A stretch of DNA of 64,000 bases from Shewanella jiangmenensis (GCF_018596335.1 NZ_JAHEPS010000012.1:1-64000); one strand, 5' to 3'. Shown: positions 48,262-57,370, counted from the first letter of the stretch. Notes: generated by a model from the letters alone, not told the origin. Program-made: numbers and translations.

Positions 48262-48873
48262 ATGAAGTCACAACACACTCTCGCCCTGCCCGCGCTGCTT
48301 GCAGCTATATTCCTTGGCGGCTGCGCCATCGAACCCGGTGACAGCTTTGAAGTCGCAGAGCAAACCCGTGCCCTCACCGACCTTGACCGCGACGGCGTTA
48401 TTGATGCCCGCGATGGCTGCACCGCCACCCCGGGCGGTGCCAGCATCAGCAACAATGGCTGCGAAAATGCCACCGCCGAAAAGCGTAAAGCGAGCCGCGT
48501 CATCATGTTCGGTTACGATGAAGACACCCTGAGCAGCGCCGAGCGCAGCGAATGGATTGCGCTGATGCAAAAGCTTGCCGGCAAGGATGGTGCCGAGCTG
48601 GTGCTGATTGGCGACACCAGCCCCGAAGGCAGCGAGGCCTATAATCAGGCGCTGGCCCAGAGACGCAGCGACTTTATCCGCGCCATGGCGAAGGAAGCAG
48701 GGCTTACTGACAGCCAGATAAAGACCGAGGTCTATTTCGAAAAAAACCAGATCCCCAACGAGCTGTCGGGCCGTGACCACCGCCTGATTGCGGTGGCGCG
48801 CTGGCAGGAAACCGGTGTGGAGATGGACTGGAACATTTTCAGCTCCGACAAGGCACCCAAAGTAAAACGCTGA
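48262..48873 (+). CDS. OmpA-like lipoprotein of the adhesin secretion operon
   Basis: A 203-aa outer-membrane lipoprotein. GAGGAG ribosome site overlapping the previous gene. Lipobox LGGC (Cys21). The mature part begins with a thrombospondin type-3-like calcium motif (DLDRDGVIDARDGC), then an OmpA C-like domain with VIMFGYDEDTLSSAE, LVLIGDTSPEGSEAYNQALAQRRSDF (the NxxLSxxRAxxV region) and SGRDHRLIAVARW. Related OmpA-family genes follow aggA in other Shewanella loci. A peptidoglycan anchor for the machine or adhesin is plausible, but unproven. Followed by a strong inverted repeat (48894-48925). Confidence 0.9.
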   Translation: MKSQHTLALPALLAAIFLGGCAIEPGDSFEVAEQTRALTDLDRDGVIDARDGCTATPGGASISNNGCENATAEKRKASRVIMFGYDEDTLSSAERSEWIALMQKLAGKDGAELVLIGDTSPEGSEAYNQALAQRRSDFIRAMAKEAGLTDSQIKTEVYFEKNQIPNELSGRDHRLIAVARWQETGVEMDWNIFSSDKAPKVKR

Positions 48874-48893
48874 GCCACAGCACCGCTATACAT

Positions 48894-48925
48894 CCTTTGC
48901 CGGAGGCCACATTTTCCGGCAAAGG
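48894..48925. repeat. 10-bp inverted repeat after the secretion operon
   Basis: CCTTTGCCGG (48894-48903) and CCGGCAAAGG (48916-48925), 12-nt loop, no T-run. Likely operon 3'-end hairpin. Confidence 0.6.
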
Positions 48926-49018
48926 GTGATCCAGCCCAAAGCCTTGCCCCCCTATCCTTTCATTCAGCTCACAACCATGGTTGGATAAAGCCAGCCCCAT
49001 CGCTTGTGAGGAAAGAGG

Positions 49019-49555
49019 ATGCACAGTAACATCAAAGCCTTATTGGCCACTACGGCACTGTTTTTCACCGCCCCGCTGCTGGCAGACTCCGGCTGCGGCT
49101 TCGAAAACAAAGCCAATGGCCTGTTTGCAACCTGCAGCGAGGAGAAACAGGAAGTGATCCTGACCGGAATCGTGGAGGCCGAGCGCCTCGTGACCGAATT
49201 GCCTGAATTCAGCGAAGGCTACAAGACCTATCAGGTCGATACCTCAGCCCTTGGCCCCATCAAGGCAGTCGCCGAACCGATTGAAATTGTGGTGATTATC
49301 GGCACCTGGTGCCCGGACTGCCACCGCGAGACCCCGCGTTTTATCCGCATTATCGAAGAAGTCGCCAACCCCAATATCAAGGTGACTTACATAGGCGTAG
49401 ACCGCGCCAAGTCAGACCCCGAAGCTCTGGCCGCCAAATACGATTTCAAGCGCATTCCGACCTTTATCGTGCTGAATAAGGGCGAAGAGATAGGCCGCAT
49501 CGTCGAGCGCCCGACCGAGTCGCTGGAAAAAGATTTGGCCAACATATTGAAGTAA
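49019..49555 (+). CDS. Periplasmic thioredoxin-like protein (CPDC motif)
   Basis: A 178-aa exported thioredoxin-fold protein. GAGG about seven bases upstream. Signal peptide residues 1-22 (ALLATTALFFTAPLLA). An N-terminal segment with two cysteines (DSGCGFENK, LFATCSEEK) precedes the thioredoxin domain: VVIIGTWCPDCHRETPRF carries the redox pair CPDC, and KRIPTFIVLNKG supplies the cis-Pro loop. The WCPDC active site is typical of TlpA-like or thiol-reductase proteins. It may form disulfides or guard Cys residues of periplasmic partners; the upstream adhesin has no cysteine, so it is unlikely to be the client. Ends at a bidirectional terminator. Confidence 0.9.
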   Translation: MHSNIKALLATTALFFTAPLLADSGCGFENKANGLFATCSEEKQEVILTGIVEAERLVTELPEFSEGYKTYQVDTSALGPIKAVAEPIEIVVIIGTWCPDCHRETPRFIRIIEEVANPNIKVTYIGVDRAKSDPEALAAKYDFKRIPTFIVLNKGEEIGRIVERPTESLEKDLANILK

Positions 49556-49568
49556 CACTTAAAAGACA

Positions 49569-49596
49569 AAAGGCCGGCAACTTGCCGGCCTTTTTC
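49569..49596. terminator. Bidirectional terminator between convergent genes
   Basis: AGGCCGGCAA (49571-49580), C, TTGCCGGCCT (49582-49591), flanked by AAAA on the left and TTTTT on the right, between the thioredoxin-like and TonB-receptor genes. Confidence 0.9.
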
Positions 49597-49626
49597 ATGC
49601 CCAGGGTTCCAAAGCCTTTAGGGCTA

Positions 49627-52600
49627 TCAGAACTCGTAGCGGGCGATGAGCGACAGGTAGCGGGCTTCCTGACGGTCAGTCACCATGCCGTAATCCGGGT
49701 TCAGCTCAAGACCGCTCGGGGTATCGGCATAACGGGTGCGTTCTTCAAACACCGAGGTGGCGGTGTCGGCGTTCAGCAGGTTATACACTGTGCCCTTGAG
49801 CATCAGGTCGCCACCAAACAGCGCGGTGTTGTAGGTGAGCGACAAATCCAGATTGGTCACCCAGGGCAGGTTACCGGCGCTGCCACGGGGGGCTGGGTTG
49901 CCATTCTCATCGTAGTGCGACGCGTGGTCGTAGTAGCGGCTGATGCAATCATCCCACGGGCTGCCGGCAGCGCAGCTGTCAACGCCTTCCGGATGCTGAG
50001 AGAAGTAGCTTTGCGGACGACCCGAGGTGGTACGGGCCACCAGACCCAGCACCAGGCTGTCGGTCAGGTTGTACGCGCCACTCACCTTGAACGCATGGCG
50101 GTGATCGTTGGGCAGATCGCCATAACTGTGATCCATCAGATCGCCATAGTCATAGGAAGTGGTCCAGCCCGGATCGGCCTGGTTGTTGTCTGTCTTCACC
50201 AGACCTTCGGTGTTACCGTAGCTGTGGGACCAGGTGTAGGAGCTGTTGACGGTCAAATCGTCGCTCACGCGGCCATCGAGGGTAAACTCCATCGCCAGAT
50301 ACTTACGCTTGGCCTTGGGCAGCATCAGCTCATCTTCACTCAGGGTGACAGTATCGACCTGACCATCACCGTCGAAGTCGTAAGACATGGTAATGGCTTC
50401 ACCCGGGTTATTGAGTACGTAGTAGGAGCTTTGGCCCACGTTATCTTCAATCCCGAGCTCGGCAAGCTTCTTGGCCAGCACCGGGCCTACGTCGGTATCT
50501 TCCACGCTGCGGCCAAGGTCGCGGTAAATAAAGCGCACGCCGCCACTCATGGTGTCAAACAGCTCCTGCTGATAACCCACAGTGAACTCATCGCTGTACA
50601 TGGGCTTGAGGCTGCTTGAGGCAATCAGGCCAGGCTCAGTGATCCCGCGCTGACGCCAGTAACGGTCGCGCAGCATGTCGCCACGGCTCGGAGAGCCATC
50701 GGCAAGCAGCACTGGTGCACCACTGCCATCTACCTGATCCAACTCAAAATACTCAAACCATTCGATGGAAGAAGAACCCTGAGTGATGTTCATATTGGCC
50801 GACACAGGCTGGAAGTAACGGCCGTAGGTGGCATATACCTTGGCACTGCCATCGCCGTGCAGGTCGTAAATCGCCTGCAGGCGCGGGGCAATCTGGTTAT
50901 CCACCGACACATAGGAGCGACCGTCCGACACTGTGTTGTCAAAGCCGCTGTAACGCAGGCCGAGGTTCAGCACCAGCTGGTCGGTTACCTGCCAGGAATC
51001 GTTGGCGTAGAAGGCAAGCGAGGTCACGTCTGAATCTGTGTAGCGGGTACGGATGCGACGCTCGATATAATCTTCACCGGCAGCAGCACCGGAGCGATCG
51101 TTTACGCCGGCGGTCTTGATGCTCCACCAACCCTGGGCATCGCCTATGCCGTTCTGGCCAGAGGTGAAGTCCACCAGCACCTGAGTGTAATCCACCCCGA
51201 ACTGAATCGAGTGATCATCCAGATCCCAGTGAAAATCCACCCTGGCCTGATCGCGGGTGTATTCTTCTTCCGACACAGATGAGTTGGTATGGCTGCTCAG
51301 GGTAGTCGCGCTGCGGTAGTCATAGACCGACGGATTAGACGAGGCAACCACGTTGTAGATGGTTTCGACTGTGCGGCCGACCACGGCCGATACCGAGAAG
51401 CTGTCGCTGAGGTAGCCGTTGTAGTTAATGCTGTAAACCTGACCACCGTCGCGGCCGGGAGCCGTGGCACCGTTTTGCGCGCCGATAACATCGGTTTCCC
51501 AGTCGTATAAATAGTTGGTGGTATCCCAGTTACGCTCGTTGTTCATGGCCGAGATGCCAACCGAGTGCGCATCTGAAATAAACCAGTCGAGCTTGGCAAA
51601 CCAGCGGTCTTCTTTACGCTCGCGGCTGCCCATATTCTTTTGACCGGCCCAGTCGCTGTCGTCGCGGCGGGGATTAAACAGGCCGTAATAAAACAGCTTG
51701 TCTTCGACTATCGCGCCGCTGGCCCACAGCTGCACCTCACGGAAGTCATAGCTGTCGTGGCGGGTGTTGGTGCTGATATTGCCGGCATGGTCGTAAATGG
51801 AGTCGTGGTTTGCGCGCATGCTGTCCGGATCCCAGCGTACCTGGGTGCCAAATTTAAACTCGTTGTCACCGGACTTGGACACGGCGTTGATGATACCGCC
51901 CATGGCACCGCCAAATTCGGGGCTCACGCCGCCTGTCATCACCTGCGTCTGGGCGATGGCTTCCCACGGCAGGCCGATGGAGCCTAAGCCTGTGCGGATG
52001 CTGGTCACGTTCATACCGTTGAAGTAATAGCCGTTTTCAGCAGATGACGCGCCGCCGAAACTGGAAGCACCACGGAACGCCGAGCCACCCGGCGCGGCTG
52101 TGCCCGGAGTCAGCATGGCGATACTTTCAAAGCCCGAGTTCACCGGCATCAGCGCCAGATCGTCCTGGGTGAAGGTCGCACCCGAGGTCGAAGAGGCCAT
52201 ATCCACCCGGCGGATCATGCTGCCGGTTACCGCCAGACGCTCCATGGACGCATCGCCGGCACCCAGCAACTGACCGTCGAGAATAAGCGCCTGACCCACT
52301 TCCACCCGCACACCCGCCTCGCGGGAGTCGTTAAAGCCGGGCTTGTGGATTTCGATGTCGTACTCACCCACAGGCACGTTACGCAGCAGGTATTCACCCT
52401 TATCGTTGGTGGTGACTGTGTACACCAGCCCCTTGGCCTTGTGCTTGAGGGTGATGGTGGCACCGCCAAGGGCTGCGCCTTCACCGTTGACGATTTGCCC
52501 TTTAACGATACTGGAGCCGTCTACCGCCATGGCGGGGGTGGCTATCATCAGCACGGAACCCACCGCCATCGCGGCCAGTGTTTTGCGGGCAGAAAAGGCG

Positions 52601-52632
52601 CTCTTGGGCGCCTGTTTGCTTGTGTGGTACAT
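49627..52632 (-). CDS. TonB-dependent receptor with carboxypeptidase-like regulatory domain (Oar-like)
   Basis: Outer-membrane TonB-gated transporter, 1001 aa. Start ATG 52632 has AGGAAA about nine bases upstream; a longer frame to 52695 has no ribosome site. Signal peptide around residues 17-37 (TLAAMAVGSVLMIATPAMA). Mature N-terminus is a CarboxypepD_reg domain (VKGQIVNGEGAALGGATITLK ... PVGEYDIEIHKPGF), then a TonB plug (ERLAVTGSMIRRVD, GGVSPEFGGAMGGIINAVSKSG) and a 22-strand barrel ending in Phe (LIARYEF). This architecture matches Oar-like receptors of Shewanella, Alteromonas and Xanthomonas, whose substrates are mostly unknown; siderophore motifs are not evident. Alone in its operon. 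Confidence 0.93.
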   Translation of the reverse strand: MYHTSKQAPKSAFSARKTLAAMAVGSVLMIATPAMAVDGSSIVKGQIVNGEGAALGGATITLKHKAKGLVYTVTTNDKGEYLLRNVPVGEYDIEIHKPGFNDSREAGVRVEVGQALILDGQLLGAGDASMERLAVTGSMIRRVDMASSTSGATFTQDDLALMPVNSGFESIAMLTPGTAAPGGSAFRGASSFGGASSAENGYYFNGMNVTSIRTGLGSIGLPWEAIAQTQVMTGGVSPEFGGAMGGIINAVSKSGDNEFKFGTQVRWDPDSMRANHDSIYDHAGNISTNTRHDSYDFREVQLWASGAIVEDKLFYYGLFNPRRDDSDWAGQKNMGSRERKEDRWFAKLDWFISDAHSVGISAMNNERNWDTTNYLYDWETDVIGAQNGATAPGRDGGQVYSINYNGYLSDSFSVSAVVGRTVETIYNVVASSNPSVYDYRSATTLSSHTNSSVSEEEYTRDQARVDFHWDLDDHSIQFGVDYTQVLVDFTSGQNGIGDAQGWWSIKTAGVNDRSGAAAGEDYIERRIRTRYTDSDVTSLAFYANDSWQVTDQLVLNLGLRYSGFDNTVSDGRSYVSVDNQIAPRLQAIYDLHGDGSAKVYATYGRYFQPVSANMNITQGSSSIEWFEYFELDQVDGSGAPVLLADGSPSRGDMLRDRYWRQRGITEPGLIASSSLKPMYSDEFTVGYQQELFDTMSGGVRFIYRDLGRSVEDTDVGPVLAKKLAELGIEDNVGQSSYYVLNNPGEAITMSYDFDGDGQVDTVTLSEDELMLPKAKRKYLAMEFTLDGRVSDDLTVNSSYTWSHSYGNTEGLVKTDNNQADPGWTTSYDYGDLMDHSYGDLPNDHRHAFKVSGAYNLTDSLVLGLVARTTSGRPQSYFSQHPEGVDSCAAGSPWDDCISRYYDHASHYDENGNPAPRGSAGNLPWVTNLDLSLTYNTALFGGDLMLKGTVYNLLNADTATSVFEERTRYADTPSGLELNPDYGMVTDRQEARYLSLIARYEF

Positions 52633-52959
52633 GGTTAAGATTTCCTTTTTCCCTTTGCCTGAGTGTTGCGCCGGCCCAGTCCTTCTTGTGGGCAATTTAT
52701 GGCCAAAGCGCGGTAAAACCTTAACATCGATTACATACTGTATACAATCTATTTTATTAAATGCATATTACCAATCAAAACCAGCTGCCGCAGATTAAGA
52801 AATGCCACGGATTAAATGTGTTTATTTTCATTCAATTACACCAATCATCGCATTAAAGTTGGATAAGCTGGGGCATGCCTTCGAAGCGATGAAGATGGCC
52901 AACGAGGCTTAAGCCGAAGTTCAGACCATCACAGAAATGGATTAATGGCCGGGAGCTGC

Positions 52960-53016
52960 GAGTTGAGAGTTGAGAGCTGAGATTAGAGGTTTGAGAGTTG
53001 AGAGTTGAGGCTGGAG
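52960..53016. repeat. GAGAGTT heptamer microsatellite
   Basis: Runs of GAGAGTT with variants (GAGAGCT, GATTAGAG, GAGGCTG) over about 57 bp; at least four clear heptamer units. Confidence 0.8.
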
Positions 53017-53093
53017 ACAGCATGGGAGACGGAATGCTGCATTTGCGAGGCTTTGCCATGGATACCGGGCAGTTCAGGACGACCCGATTCAGG

Positions 53094-53121
53094 CATAAAA
53101 AAACGCCTCAGTGCGGCGTTT
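53094..53121 (-). terminator. Rho-independent terminator after gppA
   Basis: On the minus strand AAACGCC/GGCGTTT (53101-53107, 53115-53121) with a 7-nt loop is followed by a run of T (complement of the A-run at 53097-53103). Confidence 0.88.
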
Positions 53122-53163
53122 CAGTTATGCGGTTGCTGCAAGCTCAATTTATGAGTCGGGCCA

Positions 53164-54081
53164 TTATTCAAGAAGCCGCTCAGACAGCTCAAGCAGCACC
53201 CCTTCGCGCAGTGCACCACCTGAAAGAGCAAGGTTTTCAAGCCCCAGCAAACGAAACAGCGCCAGCAGCACGGCGATACCGGCGGCAAAGGTCGGCGCCC
53301 GCTCTGGGCAAAGGCCATGGATACCATCGAGGCTCGCATCTTCATGGAGCAGAATTTCCTGCTTCAATCCTTCGAGCACCTTCACGGTGATAAGCTGCGA
53401 CTCGCCGCGGTGGCCAAGCAACTCCACCACCGACTGCACAGTGCCGGACGCGCCGACCACAGTGTGCCAGCCAAGCTGTTTAATCTCGGCTTCCGACTGG
53501 CCGAGCAGACGGTGAACTTCGGCCTCAGCGTCGGCAAAGTCACGCTCCTGCAGTGGCAGGTCGCTGAAAAACTGCTTTTTAAAGGTCACGCAGCCCATGG
53601 GCAGGCTGGTTTTGAACAGCAGTTTATCGCCATCGCCTATGATGAATTCGGTACTGCCGCCGCCGATGTCGATCACAAGGCGCCGCCCCTCACCCACAGT
53701 AGTAGCGACCATGCCTCGATAAATCAGCTCAGCCTCGCGCATACCGCAAATCACATCGATGGGCACGCCAAGAATAGGCAACGCCCGCGCCTTGAACTCG
53801 TCGGCATTGGCGATGGCGCGCAGGGTGGCGGTGGCCACCACAGCAACCCGGGCGTGGGAAATCTGATGCTGAACCAGCATCTGGGCAAACATCTCAAGGC
53901 ATTCAAGCCCGCGCTGCATGACGCTCTCACTGAGCATGCCATCACAGCCGATCCCTTCGGCAAGACGCACCTTGCGTTTGTATTTGGCCTCAACCCTGGG
54001 CTTTCCGGCCTCGGTGGTCGCCACCAGCATGTTAAAGCTGTTGGAACCCAGGGTGATTGCGGCATAAGCAGTTTTTTGCAT
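53164..54081 (-). CDS. gppA: Ppx/GppA-family phosphatase
   Basis: Exopolyphosphatase or guanosine-pentaphosphate phosphohydrolase of the actin/Hsp70-like fold. 305 aa: only the two ASKHA domains, lacking the C-terminal HD-like domains of E. coli GppA (494 aa). P-loop-like motifs: TLGSNSFNMLVAT, VIDIGGGSTEFIIGDG and GASGTVQSV; ATATLRAIANADEF and CGMREAELIYRG are family signatures. The rhlB-gppA adjacency, nine bases apart and on the same strand, is as in E. coli. Whether it prefers pppGpp or polyphosphate cannot be told from sequence. No strong ribosome site; probably translated after rhlB. Confidence 0.9.
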   Translation of the reverse strand: MQKTAYAAITLGSNSFNMLVATTEAGKPRVEAKYKRKVRLAEGIGCDGMLSESVMQRGLECLEMFAQMLVQHQISHARVAVVATATLRAIANADEFKARALPILGVPIDVICGMREAELIYRGMVATTVGEGRRLVIDIGGGSTEFIIGDGDKLLFKTSLPMGCVTFKKQFFSDLPLQERDFADAEAEVHRLLGQSEAEIKQLGWHTVVGASGTVQSVVELLGHRGESQLITVKVLEGLKQEILLHEDASLDGIHGLCPERAPTFAAGIAVLLALFRLLGLENLALSGGALREGVLLELSERLLE

Positions 54082-54090
54082 GCGGCTGTC

Positions 54091-55410
54091 TTATGAGTGT
54101 CTGCGGGTCCTGTCGTGACGTGGAGGACGACCACCGCCGCTGCGATGGGCACCGGACGGACGTGGTGAACCCGAGCGATCGCGCAGGTTACGGCCACCTG
54201 CATGGGGCTTGCGATGAATTCGCACCGGCGGCGGAATATCAATCAGCGCATCCTGATCGTAAGACGTCACAGGGATACTGTGCTGGATATAGTCTTCGAT
54301 GGCCGGCAGGTTGAGGGCATATTCCTCACAAGCAAAGCTCACCGACACGCCTTTCTGACCGGCGCGGCCCGTACGACCGATACGGTGTACATAGTCTTCG
54401 CAGTCATCGGGCAGATCGTAGTTGTACACGTGGGACACATCGGAAATGTGCAGACCACGGGCGGCTACGTCGGTGGCAACCAGAATGTCGAGCTCACTCT
54501 TGGTGAACTGATCGAGGATTTTCAGGCGTTTCTTTTGCGGCACATCGCCGGTCAGCAGGCCCACGCGGTGGCCATCGGCCTCCAGGCTCGCCCACAGGTT
54601 TTCACACTGATGCTTGGTGTTGGCGAACACGATGGCTTTTTCAGGCCAGTCTTCTTCAATCAGCGAGTGCAGCAGCTTGAGCTTGTCTTCCATCGAAGGG
54701 TAGAAGATTTCTTCTCTGATATTGCGGGAGGTTTTTTCTTCCGGCGCAATCTCTACCTTCACAGGGTCGTTCATGTGATCGTACGCCAGCTCCTGCACTT
54801 TCATCGACAAAGTGGCAGAAAACAGCATGTTCAGACGGTCTTTGGCGTCTGGCATGCGGCGGAACAAAAAGCGGATGTCCTTGATAAAGCCAAGGTCAAA
54901 CATGCGGTCGGCTTCATCGAGTACCACGGCCTGAATGGCACCGAGGTTAATCACGCCCTGACGCACGTAGTCGATAATCCGGCCTGTGGTGCCAATCAGC
55001 ACGTCCACGCCTTTATCGAGCACCTTGCGCTGGGTCTCGTAACCTTCACCGCCGTAAACAATACCCACCTTAAGACCGCTGTGCTTGGACAGCAGCGTCG
55101 CGTCTTTGGCAATCTGAATCGCCAGTTCGCGGGTCGGCGCCATCACGATGGCACGGGGCTGGTTCAGTTGGCGGTTTTCAGGGATGGGGGCTGTCAGCAG
55201 GTGGTTGAAGGTGGCAACCAAGAAGGCGAGAGTCTTGCCGGTACCGGTTTGGGCCTGGCCAGCAATGTCTTTTTTCTCAAGCAGAACCGGCAGGGACAAC
55301 GCCTGAATTGGCGTACAATGTTCAAAGCCGTTTTCGTTAAGTGCCTGTTTGACCTCGTCACACAAGGGCAGGTCGGCAAACCTCTGTTGGGTTAAATGTG
55401 TTTCGCTCAT
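54091..55410 (-). CDS. rhlB: ATP-dependent RNA helicase RhlB
   Basis: DEAD-box helicase of the RNA degradosome, unwinding mRNA for RNase E and PNPase. 439 aa (E. coli 421). Motifs in order: Q motif (FEHCTPIQALSLPVLL), Walker A AQTGTGKT, Ia APTRELAIQ, Ib TTGRI, II DEAD (VLDEADRMFDLGF), III SAT, IV IVFANTKHQC, V DVAARGLHI and VI HRIGRTGRAG. A basic, Gly/Arg/Ser-rich C-terminal tail (PHAGGRNLRDRSGSPRPSG) probably binds RNA or RNase E. Heads the rhlB-gppA operon and is divergent from trxA with a 151-bp spacer. With rraA also present, two RNase E partners are encoded in the window. Confidence 0.96.
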   Translation of the reverse strand: MSETHLTQQRFADLPLCDEVKQALNENGFEHCTPIQALSLPVLLEKKDIAGQAQTGTGKTLAFLVATFNHLLTAPIPENRQLNQPRAIVMAPTRELAIQIAKDATLLSKHSGLKVGIVYGGEGYETQRKVLDKGVDVLIGTTGRIIDYVRQGVINLGAIQAVVLDEADRMFDLGFIKDIRFLFRRMPDAKDRLNMLFSATLSMKVQELAYDHMNDPVKVEIAPEEKTSRNIREEIFYPSMEDKLKLLHSLIEEDWPEKAIVFANTKHQCENLWASLEADGHRVGLLTGDVPQKKRLKILDQFTKSELDILVATDVAARGLHISDVSHVYNYDLPDDCEDYVHRIGRTGRAGQKGVSVSFACEEYALNLPAIEDYIQHSIPVTSYDQDALIDIPPPVRIHRKPHAGGRNLRDRSGSPRPSGAHRSGGGRPPRHDRTRRHS

Positions 55411-55561
55411 AGCGGCAGCATACCAGTTAGGGTTGCAATAAGATATCCGATCGGCTGAAATAGCGGCAATAAATCGGTGGGCGCTTGAATTCGTTTAAAT
55501 CCGCCCCAATATACATGCTAAGCCATTCACAGACCAGCGATGGCATCATTTGGAGAACATC

Positions 55562-55888
55562 ATGAGCGACAAAATTGTAACCCTGAGCGACGACAGCTTT
55601 GAAAACGACGTACTGAAGTCTGAACTGCCAGTTCTGGTAGACTTCTGGGCAGAATGGTGCGGCCCTTGCAAAATGATCGCCCCAATTCTGGACGACGTAG
55701 CTGCCGAATACGAAGGTAAGGTTACAGTTGCCAAGCTGAACGTTGACCACAACAACGCCTCACCAGCCAAGTACGGCGTGCGTGGCATCCCAACGCTGCT
55801 GATGTTCAAAGGCGGCGAACTGGTAGCCACCAAGGTTGGCGCCCTGTCCAAGACTCAACTGAAAGAGTTTATCGACGCTCAGCTCTAA
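55562..55888 (+). CDS. trxA: Thioredoxin 1
   Basis: General cytosolic disulfide reductase. 108 aa, as in E. coli Trx1 (109). Start 55562 has GGAGA five bases upstream; a TTG 12 bp earlier is in frame but overlaps the ribosome site. Redox motif W32-C-G-P-C36 in DFWAEWCGPCKMIAP, the buried Asp in LVDFWAEW, cis-Pro in RGIPTLLMFKGG, and C-terminal helix LKEFIDAQL. The neighbourhood rhlB / trxA / rho is conserved among gammaproteobacteria. Confidence 0.97.
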   Translation: MSDKIVTLSDDSFENDVLKSELPVLVDFWAEWCGPCKMIAPILDDVAAEYEGKVTVAKLNVDHNNASPAKYGVRGIPTLLMFKGGELVATKVGALSKTQLKEFIDAQL

Positions 55889-56104
55889 TCTTTGCCATCC
55901 GGCGTGATGCCCGGCACAGCTTTACGGCTTAATTGTGTCGGGCTTCCCTAAAAATCTGGACGCACACTTCCATCGGTGCTACTTTAATAGCCAGATCCTT
56001 ATCGTTTAACTCACTTCTTCGCTGTTCAATCTTTTCAATACCCTTCGTTAGCATTGCAGATTGAATGCGAAATACTTTTTCTCGCGTAAAAAAGACCCAT
56101 CAAC

Positions 56105-57370
56105 ATGAATCTGAATGAACTGAAAAACATGTCCATCGCCGACCTGGTGGCCTTGGCGGAGAGCATGAATCTCGAAAATATGGCCCGTGCCCGCAAGCAG
56201 GACATCATTTTCTCCATCCTCAAAGCCCACGCCAAAAGCGGTGAAGACATCTTCGGTGGCGGTGTTCTTGAAATCCTGCAGGACGGTTTTGGTTTCCTTC
56301 GCAGTGCCGATGGTTCTTACCTCGCCGGTCCGGACGACATCTATGTCTCCCCAAGCCAGGTGCGTCGCTTCAACCTGCGAACGGGCGATACCATTGCCGG
56401 TAAAATCCGCCCGCCAAAAGAAGGTGAGCGTTACTTTGCCCTGCTGAAAGTCAACGAAGTTAACTTCGATAAGCCTGAAATTTCCCGCAACAAGATCCTG
56501 TTTGAAAACTTAACGCCCCTGCACGCCGAAGAGCGTCTGCGCATGGAGCGTGGCAACGGTTCCACCGAGGACATCACTGCCCGTATTCTGGATCTCTGCT
56601 CTCCTGTCGGTAAAGGTCAGCGCGGCCTGATTGTGGCCCCGCCCAAAGCCGGTAAGACCATGTTGCTGCAAAACATTGCTCAGTCCATCACTTACAACAA
56701 CCCAGAGGTTGTGCTGATGGTGCTGCTGATTGACGAACGTCCTGAAGAAGTGACCGAAATGCAGCGTCTGGTCAAAGGTGAAGTTATTGCCTCTACCTTC
56801 GATGAGCCAGCCAGCCGCCACGTACAGGTTGCTGAAATGGTTATCGAAAAAGCCAAGCGTCTGGTTGAGCACAAGAAAGACGTGGTCATCCTGCTCGACT
56901 CCATTACCCGTCTGGCCCGTGCCTACAACACTGTAGTGCCTTCCTCAGGCAAGGTGCTGACCGGTGGTGTGGATGCCAACGCCCTGCACCGTCCAAAGCG
57001 TTTCTTCGGTGCTGCCCGTAACATCGAAAACGGCGGCTCACTGACCATCATCGCCACCGCCCTTATCGACACCGGCTCCAAGATGGACGAAGTGATTTAC
57101 GAAGAATTCAAAGGCACAGGTAACCAGGAACTGCACCTGTCACGCAAGGCCGCCGAGAAGCGCGTGTTCCCTGCGATTGACTTCAACCGCTCCGGCACCC
57201 GCCGCGAAGAGAAGCTGACCACCAGCGAAGAGCTGCAGAAGATGTGGATCCTGCGTAAAATTCTGAACCCGATGGACGAAGTGGCCGCGATGGAGTTCCT
57301 CATCGACAAGCTGGCCATGACCAAGACCAACGACGAGTTCTTTACTGCGATGAAGCGCGCCAAGTCATAA
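56105..57370 (+). CDS. rho: Transcription termination factor Rho
   Basis: Hexameric RNA-dependent ATPase that terminates transcription. 421 aa (E. coli 419). N-terminal helical domain (NLNELKNMSIADLVALAE), cold-shock-like RNA-binding domain (ILQDGFGFLRSADGSYLAG, DIYVSPSQVRRFNLRTGD), ATPase core with Walker A APPKAGKT, Walker B VVILLDSITRLARAYN, the Q-loop and R-loop (SSGKVLTGGVDANAL) and catalytic Glu in IDERPEEVTEM. Highly conserved over the full length. The 216-bp upstream region may contain a leader (rho is autoregulated in E. coli), but no element was identified. A strong terminator follows. Confidence 0.98.
   Translation: MNLNELKNMSIADLVALAESMNLENMARARKQDIIFSILKAHAKSGEDIFGGGVLEILQDGFGFLRSADGSYLAGPDDIYVSPSQVRRFNLRTGDTIAGKIRPPKEGERYFALLKVNEVNFDKPEISRNKILFENLTPLHAEERLRMERGNGSTEDITARILDLCSPVGKGQRGLIVAPPKAGKTMLLQNIAQSITYNNPEVVLMVLLIDERPEEVTEMQRLVKGEVIASTFDEPASRHVQVAEMVIEKAKRLVEHKKDVVILLDSITRLARAYNTVVPSSGKVLTGGVDANALHRPKRFFGAARNIENGGSLTIIATALIDTGSKMDEVIYEEFKGTGNQELHLSRKAAEKRVFPAIDFNRSGTRREEKLTTSEELQKMWILRKILNPMDEVAAMEFLIDKLAMTKTNDEFFTAMKRAKS

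Larger units (their letters stand above)
52633..53163. other. 531-bp intergenic region upstream of the TonB receptor gene
   Basis: No convincing gene. The part near 52710-52770 is AT-rich and probably holds the receptor promoter on the minus strand. Positions 52960-53016 hold a GAGAGTT-type short tandem repeat; 53094-53121 is the gppA terminator. A small minus-strand open frame (52853-53059) is only the repeat translated. Confidence 0.6.

Noticed and set aside
52715..52760. LexA-like box (CTGTATAC) near the TonB receptor start
   Set aside because: The right half-site ACAG is not at the required spacing; the sequence is only AT-rich.
52853..53059. Small minus-strand open frame covering the GAGAGTT repeat
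   Set aside because: Codes for Ser/Leu/Thr-rich low complexity generated by the microsatellite; no ribosome site.
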